DNA of 64,000 nt, taken from Paraspadella gotoi. Taxonomy: Eukaryota > Chaetognatha. Where the stretch lies: the NCBI GenBank assembly GCA_051294375.1, contig CM119264.1, forward strand, positions 8,528,211 to 8,592,210, read 5' to 3'. Positions 1-27,305 of the stretch are shown piece after piece. Positions within the stretch are counted from its first letter, which is position 1. Every line of letters begins with the position of its first letter. The position numbers and the translations under genes were made by a program. Below the pieces are notes generated by a model that searched no databases, was not told the DNA's origin, and saw nothing but the letters and a program-made list of their open reading frames with translations.

Positions 1-275
1 AGCACGTTTTTATAAAAAAATATATCTTAACAAAACACACTCAACATGGTTTGATATTAACCCCTGCTTGACTTGTTTTGGAATGAGCAATGGGGATGCG
101 TTATCGCCCCCTGGCATCACTTCTAAAAATAGAAAGAAAAAAGTTTGAGTTGCGATAAAATTTGATGGATGAAGAAGCAGGAACGAAGATTGAATTTCAG
201 TTCGGATCAGATTTGAATTCTCCCTTTTTTTTTGGTGGGGGACGAGAGAAAGAGGGAGAACTGGGGAGGAGTTCG

Positions 276-397
<122 letters not shown>

Positions 398-773
398 GAC
401 ACAGAGAGAAATAATAAAAGAAAAAGGAGGAACGAAGAATAAAATGACAATTTTTTTACTCCAGCCGCGCTAAAATTCTCCCATGAAAAGTAAACAAATC
501 TATTGGCAGAAAAGTGAAACAGGAGATTTTTTTTTCTTCCAAAAAACAAATAAATGAATCAAAAAAAGAAAAAAAAATAGAAAAAAATAGATATTTTCAA
601 TCTTTTTTTTTTCCGAAATAAGGTTTCTCGACATTGACTAACATGGAACAAAGCTCTTGAAAATACTGTGAGGCAGGAAAAAAAAAGCGGACTGTTCTTC
701 TCTGCAAATGAGTCGGGAGAAAATGTAACGGCGTTCAATAATGAAACGCCGTAGGTTTGTATTAGAAAAAATG

Positions 774-774
774 A

Positions 775-847
<73 letters not shown>

Positions 848-862
848 GAGAGAGAGAGAGAA

Positions 863-902
<40 letters not shown>

Positions 903-905
903 CGA

Positions 906-953
<48 letters not shown>

Positions 954-1016
954 AGAAAGAGAGAGAGAGAGAGAGGAGAGAGAGAGGAGAGAGAGAGAGA
1001 GAAGAGAGAGAGAGAA
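774..1016. repeat. compound (GA)n microsatellite
   Basis: GA-repeat block interrupted by AGAAGAG, GAC and GAAAG variants. It is almost purely purine on the + strand. Confidence 0.95.
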
Positions 1017-1110
1017 AGCCTCTCATGGAGTTCATCAGAGCCTCTAGTTTTCCTAATGGATAAAACTTGCGCAGAAATTGATGAAATAGCAAGAACCGTT
1101 GATGTTAGGC

Positions 1111-1118
1111 GAGGGAGA

Positions 1119-1193
<75 letters not shown>

Positions 1194-1228
1194 AGAGAGA
1201 GAGACGAGGAGAGAATGAGAGAATGAGA
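1111..1228. repeat. compound (GA)n microsatellite
   Basis: Second interrupted GA block, separated from the 774-1016 block by about 95 bp of unique sequence. Confidence 0.93.
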
Positions 1229-2162
1229 GTGTGTATCGGATAGGTGGCAGAAGGAATATGACAAGCGAACGAGGGGAAATGGCGACCGAAGAACATTGTG
1301 TGTGTATATATGTAAATAATCCGTTTGATTAATTAAATTCGCTCGACACTGGGAGAGATTAGAAACGCCGTCGCCGCCTCGAATGACAAGCGGGGTAAAT
1401 GGAGAAAAATTAACGCCGCGAGCGTCGTCCGTCAATAAGCGCCAAATAAATTCCGAGTAATTTCGTTACGCGGACAGACTTATTATTTTTTTCTTTTTTG
1501 CTTAGTCTAGAACAGTGCCTGGGATGATAAATGGCCAATCGCTTGGCGACTCGTATTTGGCAATTATTTTTTCTTAAATATTAACTATAGATATTTGCCT
1601 CAACACTGTAGTGCAATTCAAAAACTAAGTCTTTTTCCTCAATTGGCTTAGAAACCTTAGCCGATTCGGGCACCACCGTCGCTACTCCTTTCGAATTACG
1701 CGAACACAAACACCAGCGTAAAAAAAAACAAAAAAAAAAACCTCCGGTCAGACACGGCAAGAGGGTCGTAGGGTTCCCTCGGGTGCCAAAGGGCAAAGGG
1801 CGCTGCCGCTGCAGCAGCGATTAAGGCGAAGCGGACGCTGCCGCCGCGACCGCAGCAGCAGCCGTTACCCTAAAGCCGAGTCTTGTTTGCGCAGTCAAAA
1901 GTCGCGCGATGAGACACGAGATCGAAAAGGGAATCGATGATCAGAGATGAACGGAGAAATGAAAAAAAAAAATTAGATGTAGATCGATATTTTGATAACG
2001 AGATTTACTATAACGACGTCGCTTCTTCGATCTGCAGAATAAAAACCACTTTTTCAGGATAAAAAGTTGAGAGTTTGAACCCGACGAATGTGACTGCCGG
2101 TTGGAGGTCAAGGCGGAAACGTTGACAGAATAAATGCAAGACTAAATGTTAACTCGAGTATG

Positions 2163-2260
2163 TTGACGTCGGATGGTTGACGTCGGATGGTTGACGTCGG
2201 ATGGTTGACGTCGGATGGTTGACGTCGGATGGTTGACGTCGGATGGTTGACGTCGGATGG
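2163..2260 (+). repeat. 14-bp tandem array, 7 units, each with a TGACGTC core
   Basis: The unit TTGACGTCGGATGG is repeated seven times head to tail with no mismatches that I can see. Each unit contains TGACGTC, which is one base short of the palindromic ATF/CREB site TGACGTCA. The array could be a simple minisatellite or a cluster of bZIP-type sites; the sequence alone does not decide. Confidence 0.95.
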
Positions 2261-2308
2261 TCGCCGGATAGTATTTTTGATATACGTAGATTTTTTTTAT
2301 ATACTTAT

Positions 2309-2345
2309 ACGTAGAGATACGTAGATATACGTAGATGCCCTAGAT
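2309..2345. repeat. short TACGTAGA-type direct repeats
   Basis: Several overlapping copies of (A)TACGTAGA(G/T) lie just downstream of the 14-bp array. TACGTA is itself palindromic. Confidence 0.6.
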
Positions 2346-3161
2346 GCCGTCGATTCCGTAGAAATTAATATCATTGAAAGGTCTAGCGTTTGTGCATCGA
2401 TCATTTTCACTCTCGGACCAATTGGAGATAGAACCGACGGCGTAAAAAAAGAATAGCTGCGCGATGTTCCTCTTCCCTCGGGACACTCACCCGGCGTCTT
2501 CTGGGAAAGGCGCCACCGACGAAACCCGCTCTTTTTTTCACGGAGTGACTCGTTCCCTTGGAAACGCGCCCTCTCGGCGGAACGACAAAATGCAAATCGA
2601 TCGAGGAACAAAAGAACAAAGGAATATTCCCGTTCGTTTTTGTTTCCGAATCCCCAGGGATCCAATTTGTACACCGTTTTTTATATAATATTTTTTTTTT
2701 CTCGTGTCCCGTCGCGTCGACGCATCTCAATTTATTGAAATTCCTTCTGGTCGGTCGGTCAGTCTTCACGTTGGCCAGACTATCCCGCGGTCAGGAAAAC
2801 AGCAGGCAACAGTTAAGATAGCAGTGGATTTTCTGAGTTAAGCTATTAAGGCGCGGTCGTAACGAGTCGAGCCTCACGAGTCAAGGCCGACGTGAGATTT
2901 GAGTCGAGAAGGAATTTAGGTCGCGAAAAGAAATAAAAAGTAAAGTTGAGTTCTTTTCTCTGTTAGTTTATTGTGATTTTTAAGTATTTTATTTCTTTTT
3001 TTTTTTTTTGTCTTTTTTGCATTGTTAAAAATTAATTTAAAATCATTCAAATCACAGTTTTTGAAAAATCTATCTTTATACTTTTATAAATTAGATTTAT
3101 CAAAAATATTTTGGCGTTCTAATTTATATTTTCCTTATTCTTTACTATTTCTGCCTTGCCA

Positions 3162-3163
<2 letters not shown>

Positions 3164-3221
<58 letters not shown>
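3164..3221. repeat. (TC)n microsatellite
   Basis: Pure TC run of 29 units ending 30 bp before the first recognised Ig exon. It lies where the polypyrimidine tract of that exon's acceptor would be, so its length could affect splicing. Confidence 0.95.
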
Positions 3222-3223
<2 letters not shown>

Positions 3224-3250
3224 TCATAGAACGTTACTTATCCTTACCAG

Positions 3251-19771
<16,521 letters not shown>

Positions 19772-19940
19772 GTGAGTTCGCGGTGTAAGGGGCTTCGTGA
19801 GGTGGTTGACGTAGATGACGTGGAAGAATATGAATGTAAATATCAACTTATTACATTTTATGAAGAATTAAGCACGACTAAGTTTTATGTTGTTTTTTTT
19901 GTTTTGTTTTTTTTTACATTTTTCAGCAGCTTCACAACGT

Positions 19941-19944
19941 AAAA
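19941..19944 (-). terminator. RNA polymerase III T4 terminator of tRNA-Arg
   Basis: AAAA on the + strand, that is TTTT in the sense of the tRNA, six bases after its last nucleotide. Confidence 0.75.
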
Positions 19945-19950
19945 TATATT

Positions 19951-20022
19951 GATCGCGAAGGGACTCGAACCCTCAATCTCCTGATCCGAAGTCAGGCGCC
20001 TTATCCATTAGGCCACGCGGTC
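19951..20022 (-). tRNA. tRNA-Arg (anticodon TCG)
   Basis: 72-nt cloverleaf on the minus strand. The acceptor strand is GACCGCG, the A-box-like TGGCCTAATGG gives a D-stem GCC/GGC, and the anticodon stem CCTGA/TCAGG encloses the loop CTTCGGA (anticodon TCG, read as Arg CGA). The T-arm contains the B box GGTTCGAGTCC. There is no intron. A TTTT pol III terminator lies at 19944-19941, six bases past the 3' end. The acceptor stem has one C-A mismatch at position 3-70, where the vertebrate homologue that I recall has C-G. The gene sits 180 bp past the last recognised Ig exon, in antisense orientation. Confidence 0.95.
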
Positions 20023-20810
20023 GGCCACTATTTGCCTTTCATTATTTAAGAGATCATAATGTAAATTTAACATCGATAAATAAATAAAGATAAAGACGTG
20101 GAAATTTATCATTTATTGATTAAACAAGAATTGATTCTTTTAAGATACATTTAAGATACATTCACAATTTCCAGTTTTAATTGACTTTGATTATAATTAT
20201 ATACAATTAGGACGGTAACAATTACAACTATTATGACATATTAGGGCGTAGTGAAAGTTACATACGAAAATTCAAAATGTCAATTATGAACAACATACCA
20301 TCAGTGATTATTAATTTGTAAAAAAAAAAATTTATGTTCTTCAATTTTCGTAGTAGGCTATATTTATATATAGTACTATCCTTATAAAATCGAAAAATTT
20401 CAAAATAGGCTTTTCTTAATTTTGATTGCAGATTTGAATTCCTCGTCAAAAGTTGATTAAGTGGGTTAAATATTAAAAAAAAAATATTTAATACATAAAA
20501 TTTTAATTTTCAGCTTAAAATATAAGTTATTTTAATATTTGATCAACTTAATGAAAAAAAAATTAAAAAAGAGTTATATTTCTTTATGTCAACTTTTAAT
20601 GACAAATCCAAATCTTCAAAAAAATCTTACAAAAAAATATTTTGAAATTTTAACATTTATTGGATTAGTACTAGTATAAATAGGTCCTACTGCGTAAATT
20701 GTAAAATGTATTATAAAATTTGTTTACACATAAATGTTCATTAGTATAATATTATTCGTTCCTCACTTTTAGAATTTTAATTAAAGTTAAATTTAGAATT
20801 TTTACTCCGC
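20023..20810. other. AT-rich spacer
   Basis: Very AT-rich with no repeat array and no coding signal that I can support. It lies between the tRNA gene and the 3' end of the type II membrane protein gene, which is also on the minus strand. Confidence 0.7.
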
Positions 20811-20816
20811 TTTAAT
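20811..20816 (-). promoter_or_regulatory. polyadenylation signal ATTAAA
   Basis: ATTAAA in the minus-strand sense, about 55 nt downstream of the stop codon of the type II membrane protein gene. Confidence 0.55.
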
Positions 20817-20869
20817 ACATATAAAAGTATTGTTTACAACGAGGAAACCTCGAAATGGTCGAAATCAAA

Positions 20870-21145
20870 TCAAATCTTGTCTAGAATTTTCTCCAAAATT
20901 CTTTCGTGTCGCTTCGCGTCGACTTCGCAAACGACCAACGCCCACAACGCCCCCATCGAGGGTTGAAAGTTCGACGCCGTCAACGACGACGATTCCGACT
21001 CCGACTCCGCAGCGACTCTCAGCATCCTGGGAAGGGTGTCGTGGACGAGGAAGTTGATGAGTCCTTTGATTCGACGAGTTGTGTTGGACGGAGGGAGTCG
21101 ACGAGCGGCTTGGCGAAGGGACGCTTCGCACCTCTCGACGTCATT
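20870..21145 (-). CDS. type II membrane protein, exon 4 (C-terminal helices)
   Basis: The acceptor CTTCTTCAG is good; phase 0 in, ends TGA (20872-20870). It encodes NDVERCEASLRQAARRL, an NTT sequon, IKGLINFLVHDTLPRML, an acidic SESESS loop and FQPSMGALWALVVCEVD, ending ILEKILDKI. The frame has many hydrophobic heptad-like positions and two cysteines. The overlapping frames on both strands are Arg/Thr/Pro-rich shadows. Confidence 0.75.
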   Translation of the reverse strand, partial: NDVERCEASLRQAARRLPPSNTTRRIKGLINFLVHDTLPRMLRVAAESESESSSLTASNFQPSMGALWALVVCEVDAKRHERILEKILDKI

Positions 21146-22241
21146 CTGAAGAAGGGGGCCGGGGGGGTTTCAATGAGTTGTCTACGGGTATCTGGAGTGG
21201 CAGGAAAACGTGAAGACCCCCTTGGTCTGGTTTATATCGGATTAGGTACAAAACAAAACTCGAATTTCTCCATTTCAATTGAAGAAAAGCATCTGGGACT
21301 AGCAGTCATTCAATCTCCCTTGATAAAATTCCGAGGAATAACCTTCATATGCTTCAGTTCGTGACACTCGTTTCCATCGCTGGAGCCGCTCCAGTCGACC
21401 CCGCTCCTGAAGTGCGATACGATCGATGGAGCGAATTCTCTTTCGGCTGCGAATTCGTGGATGACACCATCGATTCTCGAGCGAAAGACGCGACGCGAAA
21501 TGAGAAGACCAAAGATTTGGGAAGAAGTGACGTCGTGGAAGACGCAGGGATGAGGAGGAGGAGGAGTCGTCGTCGTCGTCGTCATGGTCGATGACCTATT
21601 TTTTCGCGGTAGTGGAGAAATATGTAAAATAAACATACCATAGTACATATACTGTACTATCTTATATTCATTGGTATATTCAAATTTGAGAAATTAGGAT
21701 ATTTTATTGTAGACGAGTTAACTTTTTAACTCGGCTTCGAATTGCTCATCATTTTCTGTGAGCAAAGGACGTCTTCCCATTAAACTTACCCGCTCCGCTT
21801 CATTCGGCTCGAGTTTGTCTCAAAATCGTAGGCGTCGTTTACGAAAGTTTCCGTTCCCCTTGAAGTTTTCTGACTCGGCGTCGTCGTCTTCAAACTCGAG
21901 TCGTTGACGGCGATGGTGACGACGCTTCCGAAAGCGAATCCCAAAACGACGGCGACGACGATGACGACGACGAAAACGACGACGAAAACGACGTTTTCTT
22001 TGTGGACGCGTCGACGAGAAAATTCTTTCTCCTCTGGAAAAATTTATCAGTTAATATATATACAATACGTATAATATGAAATTTCTCATTCACGCAATAA
22101 ACAAGCTATTTTTTTTTCTTCTCTATTTGAACAGACTACGGTGAGATAATGCCTGTCCTTGAAATAAAAACCACCTGATCTTTGATCGTCTTCACTTTTT
22201 CTCAGCATTAACGCTTTTTGGCCCGCAAACTCTGACGCCAT
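20870..22241 (-). CDS. unrecognised 279-residue type II membrane glycoprotein (four exons, complete)
   Basis: Spliced minus-strand gene: exons 22241-22175, 22033-21790, 21595-21343 and 21145-20870, totalling 840 bp including TGA, with all phases agreeing. Predicted layout: cytosolic residues 1-36 ending in RRRVHK; a valine-rich signal-anchor at about 37-64; a Thr/Ser/Pro stalk with NDS and NSS sequons (about 65-118, including MTTTTTTPPPP); then a helical ectodomain from 121 to 279 with cysteines at 121, 181, 194 and 261 and an NTT sequon at 209. The ectodomain reads as about four amphipathic helices (near 126-166, 179-205, 210-235, 248-279). I do not recognise the family and assign no function. 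A surface-anchored helical ligand is one inference. The start is in strong context (AAGATGG). Confidence 0.72.
21343..21595 (-). CDS. type II membrane protein, exon 3
   Basis: The acceptor is AAAAATAG (weak pyrimidine tract) and the donor AAG|GTTATT (weak), but entry phase 2 and exit phase 0 match both neighbours. It encodes STMTTTTTTPPPPHPCVF, then DVTSSQIFGLLISRRVFRSR, EFAAEREFAPSIVSHF and NECHELKHMK. The six threonines are ACG/ACT repeats of the same kind found in local intergenic ACG arrays. Confidence 0.68.
21790..22033 (-). CDS. type II membrane protein, exon 2 (signal-anchor)
   Basis: The acceptor is TTTTTCCAG and the donor CGG|GTAAGT (strong); phase 1 in, phase 2 out. It encodes EKEFSRRRVHKEN followed by VVFVVVFVVVIVVAVVLGFA, a strong membrane helix partly coded by GTC repeats, then a Ser/Thr-rich stalk with VNDSS and TNSS sequons. 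The positive charges lie before the helix, which favours an N-inside (type II) orientation. Confidence 0.75.
22175..22241 (-). CDS. type II membrane protein, exon 1 (start)
   Basis: ATG in the context AAGATGG. It encodes MASEFAGQKALMLRKSEDD then QRS, with donor CAG|GTGGTT and one spare base that joins AG of exon 2 to give Glu. An ATG 11 codons downstream is an alternative start. The sequence AAGATGGCG around the start also resembles a YY1-type element, common near animal start sites. Confidence 0.62.
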
Positions 22242-23492
22242 CTTAAGTTCAAGATTTGTTACTTTTTGGAATAAAATTCGATTGATTTAGATTAAATGTT
22301 ATTGATTAAAAGAATTGGTACAACCGCGTTAAAATTTTCGGATTAAATGCAGGAGCAAAGGATGAAAGTTTCTTCTTATACCTTGGCAGTATATATAGGG
22401 AAGTTGGAATACCATTTTCTCATAGCTCTATTCTGTGTGGCCATTTAAATCCCTGGCTAGTCCTGGATGCCAGGAAAATCCTTACGACATCCACTCTTCA
22501 TATTTTGCCGCGAAATTTCGACGACCTTGATTTACTTTCGGGTTCTCGTATGTTGCTTCCATTCTACGTAAGATGAACAATAGGGAAATTTTCTTTTTAA
22601 TAACATCTCGAGGATAAAGTGTAAAATTGACTAATTACTTAACTTCCTGTATGACCATGAACTGCTGTAAAAGCAGAAAGATCAGCAATAGCATCGTGAT
22701 TCCTTCACTTATATACTAGATGTCTCGAGAGCCTATTTCTCCACAAAATACTTCAACTCGCTATGTAATAAACTAATCAACATTCTATTTGTTATTCCTT
22801 CTCTTGCAGCGATGTTCCTTTGTTTCATTCGTTAGCTCTTTTTTCTGACTTCATCATGTTTAGAATTTTTTTTTTCGTTTTGATCATGCAAAGTGTAAAA
22901 AACTATTTTCTTTCCAATCGGTCATCGCATGAGATCTTTGATCTAGGGTCTCCCTTTCTCTCTCTCTCCTCTCATCCTCTCCTCTCTCTCTCATCTCGTC
23001 TCTCTCTTCGTCCCCCTTTTTTTCCGATAATCCAGTCATCCTTTCTCATCTTGGCCGTTTATTTAATAACGATTTTTCGCTAAGTCACTCTAGTTTGTCG
23101 AAGCTCGTTTATTTAATAGAAAGAGTTTCTCCACTAAACTCGGTCTCTTTTCTGCGATGGAAATAAGTCTTTTCAGGGTTTTCCTTTTACTTGCCCTAGT
23201 CCGTTTTTTTTTTTTGTGATGGCATGAGTTTTTTTTGTTCTATTCGGTTTGAGTCTTTTCAGTAATGGAAGGAGTTTTTGCCACAGTTGGCTGGATTCTT
23301 CTGGTAATGGAATGGGTTAAGGGTCTTGAGAGAATTCCTATTTTTATTTACTCAAAAGTAATGAAAGGAAAATGAGGTCTCCCGGTCCACTCTATCCCAA
23401 TCGGGTTACGTGAGTTTTGTTCTTTTCTCAAATTGAATGAGATCGTTGAAAAACTTATGTAGTTCCAAAAAAGTTAAAACGTGTGCATTTTT
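22242..23492. other. upstream spacer of the type II gene
   Basis: It should contain the promoter of the minus-strand type II gene, but no TATA box or other core element is convincing. It becomes T-rich toward the gap, with a short CT cluster at 22958-23010. No gene is seen. Confidence 0.6.
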
Positions 23493-23677
23493 NNNNNNNN
23501 NNNNNNNNNNNNNNNNNNNNNNNNNNNNNNNNNNNNNNNNNNNNNNNNNNNNNNNNNNNNNNNNNNNNNNNNNNNNNNNNNNNNNNNNNNNNNNNNNNNN
23601 NNNNNNNNNNNNNNNNNNNNNNNNNNNNNNNNNNNNNNNNNNNNNNNNNNNNNNNNNNNNNNNNNNNNNNNNNNNNN
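23493..23677. other. assembly gap (185 N)
   Basis: Run of N. Open frames across it are artefacts. Confidence 0.99.
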
Positions 23678-25170
23678 TTTTATGAGTCCCTTTTTTTTCA
23701 GAGGCTCCATTACTGACCTCTGTAGATGTCGCCTTCGCCATTCCCGATTTTTTTATCCCCTTTGTTGTTTTGTTTTTCGTTTCGCGCTTTTTTGTTTTTT
23801 TCTCTCCTTCTTGTTTTGGTTTTTGCTTCGAAGCGAGACGAGAATACATTTTTTTTTGGTCCTCGGTCGCTATGATACCTCAAGTAAATAGTGTGTCGTT
23901 TCTTAACGGGAATTAATAATATTATTTTCGCTTTTTAACACTATAAGATCCCTACCTCGCCCTTTTCACATAAACTCACATAAAATCTTTTATTTAAGAT
24001 TTGATTACACACTCAAACCGTGTTACTCTTTATTACTCCGTTATCGTCGTCGTTTTCATATAAATTTCGCGATTCTCTCTACGAAGCCGAAGCCACTTGT
24101 TTTGTCTTCTTTTTTTCCTCGTCCGTCGACAGAGAGCGTCTGAAGAGGAGAGGATTTGGGTGGGACTGTGGTGGAACTCGGGTGGGACTGTGGTGGAACN
24201 NNNNNNNNNCTGTGGTGAAAGGGGAGGGGAACCTCGAGGCCGCCGGAGGCCGACTCACGTCCGCCGGTGATTCAAACTCAATTTTCTCGCGTCTGGTGGA
24301 ATTCGGCGGTATTTTGGCGTGATTCAACTCCAATTTTTCTTCGCCTCGCCACGTCTTCTTTTCTTTTTTCTCTCTTTTTTTTGTGCTCTTCTTTTTTTTA
24401 ATCTTTCCTTTCTTCGTCTGCCTTCAACTCGTTTCTTTTTCTTCTCTTACTTTTGCTTCAAATCGTTCTTTCGATTCTTGTCTTCTACGTTTCGTACTGA
24501 AGAGAAAAAAGAAGAGAAGAGAAGAACGGGAAGATGAGAGTAGAGATGAGAGAGAGGAGGAGAGACGGGCGACGGGAGGTGAGAGAGTTTCTTCGAATCA
24601 TTTGTCTAAAGCATTTATTTGATAAGTGTTGTGGCACAAAAACGTTACCGTTTATCGCGACCGAAAAAGGGAATGGGGGGGGAGGAATGAGAGATGAGAA
24701 GATGAATTTGTTTTATTATTATGCAAATGTGGAACTGTTATTAACACAGTAACAATTTGTGTAACAGTTAATGGCCGACATACATGTTTACACATTTTAA
24801 AATTAATAATTACAAAAAAAAAATTACAAGTGGCTATAACATAGTTTAAATTTAGTTTATTTACACATAACCTCCTTAACGTTCCACTCTCTCTTCCGAA
24901 TCATGATATCTTTATTCTTCTATGTTATTAAGTAATAATCAGAAAACGATATTTATCAAGATAACATAAGTTTATGCTTCCTTTATACAAATAATTAAGT
25001 ATATGTTCTTCATATCTTCTGTTGCATTTTTTCACAAGATTTGATTTTTAAATTATAGTTTAGCCGCGCACTCAAGCATCCATATCTGACATTAGAGGAG
25101 AGAGAGAGAGTGAGAGAGAGGAGAGAGAGGAGAGAGAGGAGAGGAAAGAGAAAGAAAGAGGGAAGAGAAT
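23678..25170. other. non-coding stretch with 10-N gap
   Basis: T-rich then GA-rich low-complexity sequence. A GTGGGACTGTGGTGGAAC unit is duplicated immediately before the 10-N gap (24200-24209) and partly repeated after it. No gene is supported. Confidence 0.65.
24200..24209. other. assembly gap (10 N) inside a short tandem duplication
   Basis: Ten N flanked on the left by two copies of an 18-19 bp unit and on the right by CTGTGGTGAAAGG, a further partial copy. This looks like a collapsed or overlapping repeat join. Confidence 0.9.
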
Positions 25171-25195
25171 NNNNNNNNNNNNNNNNNNNNNNNNN
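25171..25195. other. assembly gap (25 N) in a GA array
   Basis: Standard-size N run breaking a GA-rich block (25096-25220). Confidence 0.97.
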
Positions 25196-25813
25196 GAGAC
25201 AAAGACAAAGAATGGGGGAGAAAGACAGCAGGCATCGACAATAATAGTTTAAAGCGAATCAATTTTATTTCTTTTCTTTCGTTTGCGGATTTTCACGATA
25301 AAAAAGTTTCTTTGTTTTCAGTTTTTCAGTGAACAATACTGCCATATTTTTTAAATATTCAAGTTCAATACATAAATGAAAAACAAACCGAACTCTTTCT
25401 CTCTCTAGCTCTTTTAGTAAGGAAAATTAAAAAAGGACTGATAATTAAATTAAAGCGACAATTGGTTTTGGTTCTCTTTACCCAGAAGGTCGTAATCAAT
25501 CTCACCGCAGCAGCTTTTAGTTTACTATAGGGAGAAAAGAAAAAAATCGAAGTAGAAAGGGAACGGCTTAGTTTCACACTGTCACATGCTTTTTCGGTGA
25601 CTTTTAGCTTTTAAGAGAGAATCAATTATGAAAGAGTTGGGGCAAAAATCTATGGGCGAAAATAAAAAACCCCAACTTACCTACTAACACTTAACTTCCG
25701 CTTCTTATGGCTAATAGATCACAAATAAAATAAAATATTATTGAATAGAAAACTACGACAAACTAAAATAGAAATTAAGAAAAAAAGGAAACAAAAATGA
25801 AGAAGAGGAACGC

Positions 25814-25825
25814 TGCGCATGCGCA
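25814..25825. promoter_or_regulatory. NRF1-type palindrome TGCGCATGCGCA
   Basis: A perfect 12-bp palindrome containing GCGCATGCGC, the consensus of nuclear respiratory factor 1 sites in animal promoters. The surrounding 150 bp are more GC-rich than the flanks. No adjacent start codon is convincing, so the target gene is unknown. Confidence 0.4.
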
Positions 25826-25978
25826 ATAAACGGTCTCTTTTTTCCGTCGGACTCGTAGACGTCTTCACAGAAAATCGCCGGGGGTCTTGTTTTGTTGACG
25901 CCGATTCTGCTGGAGGAGGCAAAACAAATAAGAAATAAAAAAAGAGGATTATTCTTCGTAGTGATAGTGAGAACTCTT

Positions 25979-26264
25979 TTTCTTTTTCTTCTCTTCGTCT
26001 CTGCTCTCATTCTCTCTCTCTCTCTTCTCTTCCTCTCTCTCTCTCTCTCTCTCTCTTCTCCTCTCCTCTCTCCTCTCTCTTCTCGCACCTCCTTCGTTTC
26101 TCCATCAAAGGAAATCAAGGTTACACGCCGTCGGCCCTCGTGGGCCCTCCCGCAATTAATCACCTTATCTGACTTCTGCTGCATGCGTCTCCTATCTGCA
26201 GATGCTGTGTGCTATTTCTCTCTCTCTCTCTCTCCTCCTCTCCTCTCTCCTCTCTCCTCCCCCT

Positions 26265-26300
<36 letters not shown>
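25979..26300. repeat. two interrupted (CT)n clusters
   Basis: CT/TCC arrays at about 26008-26090 and 26216-26299, separated by about 125 bp of unique sequence. Confidence 0.9.
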
Positions 26301-26959
26301 TTTTTATATTTTTAATTTTCCTTTTTTGATTAGGGACTCGGGCAACACCTTTGCAACCTTTTTTTTACCGAGATGACTATTTTTAGAAACGATATTGGCC
26401 TCCGAATTTTTATCTTTATTTCTCTTTCTCTCAAATAATTTTTATTTCTTGTTATTTTATTCTGTATGTATATTATAAATTATCATATGTTAGAAATTCG
26501 GTTATTGTTAAGCCAAAGACTAATACATACATTAGTCATCGGTCCTTCTCAACCCGAAAAACGTGTGAAATTGAGACTTTTTTCTTTTACTACAAGGCGT
26601 GAAGAAAAAATGAGAAACAAAAAAAGAACATTTGTACAAAACTCAAAAAACAAGAAAAAAAACTCGTTGTTTTCGCGTCACAACAAAAAGTTTAATGTCG
26701 ATCATTACGCGCACCTTTTTTTCTCTCCGTCACCTCGAGAGAAAGACCTCGACGAAAGTCTTCCTTTTTTTCCTTTCCTCCTTTTCTTTCCTTTCCTCCT
26801 TTTCTTTCCTTCCTCCTTTTTCTCTATCTCTCTCCGATGATGACGGCTTTTTCTCTCTCCATTTATTTTCATTGCTCTTTTTTCTTTCTTTTCTTTTCTC
26901 GTTTCTGGTTTCCGTCACCAACGAAACTAAAGTTTGTGGCGTCGTCGTTCTCGTCTTTT

Positions 26960-26992
26960 TTTTTGTCGTCGTCGTCGTCGTCGTCGTCGTCA
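26960..26992. repeat. (GTC)n trinucleotide repeat
   Basis: About ten GTC units within a T-rich stretch. Confidence 0.88.
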
Positions 26993-27256
26993 TCATTTTC
27001 AGCGCGTTTTCGTTATCGACAGCGTCACTTTTGAACGACCCGATCGCTCGTAGCGTCGTTTCCGGTTTCTTTTATTGTTTTCTTGTCGGGTTCTTTATCA
27101 TCGTCGTTTATATCGTCGTCGTTTTCCCTCTTTCTTCGGCATCGTCTTTTTCCTCTTCGTCGTCTTCGTCTTCCACCGTTAAAACGCGCGCGCGCCTCTT
27201 ACCTTCCGCGACGCGTCCGCAATAATCGCATGCAATCGCGCGTGTGCGCCAGAAGC

Positions 27257-27259
<3 letters not shown>

Positions 27260-27302
<43 letters not shown>
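27260..27302. repeat. (GA)n microsatellite
   Basis: Pure GA run of about 21 units next to a CpG-rich patch (27180-27255). Confidence 0.95.

Positions 27303-27305
<3 letters not shown>

Noticed and set aside
26632-27225. 197-codon + strand frame rich in Phe, Ser and Val
   Set aside because: Low-complexity T/C and GTC repeats explain it; no membrane-protein pattern or splice signals beyond the repeats.
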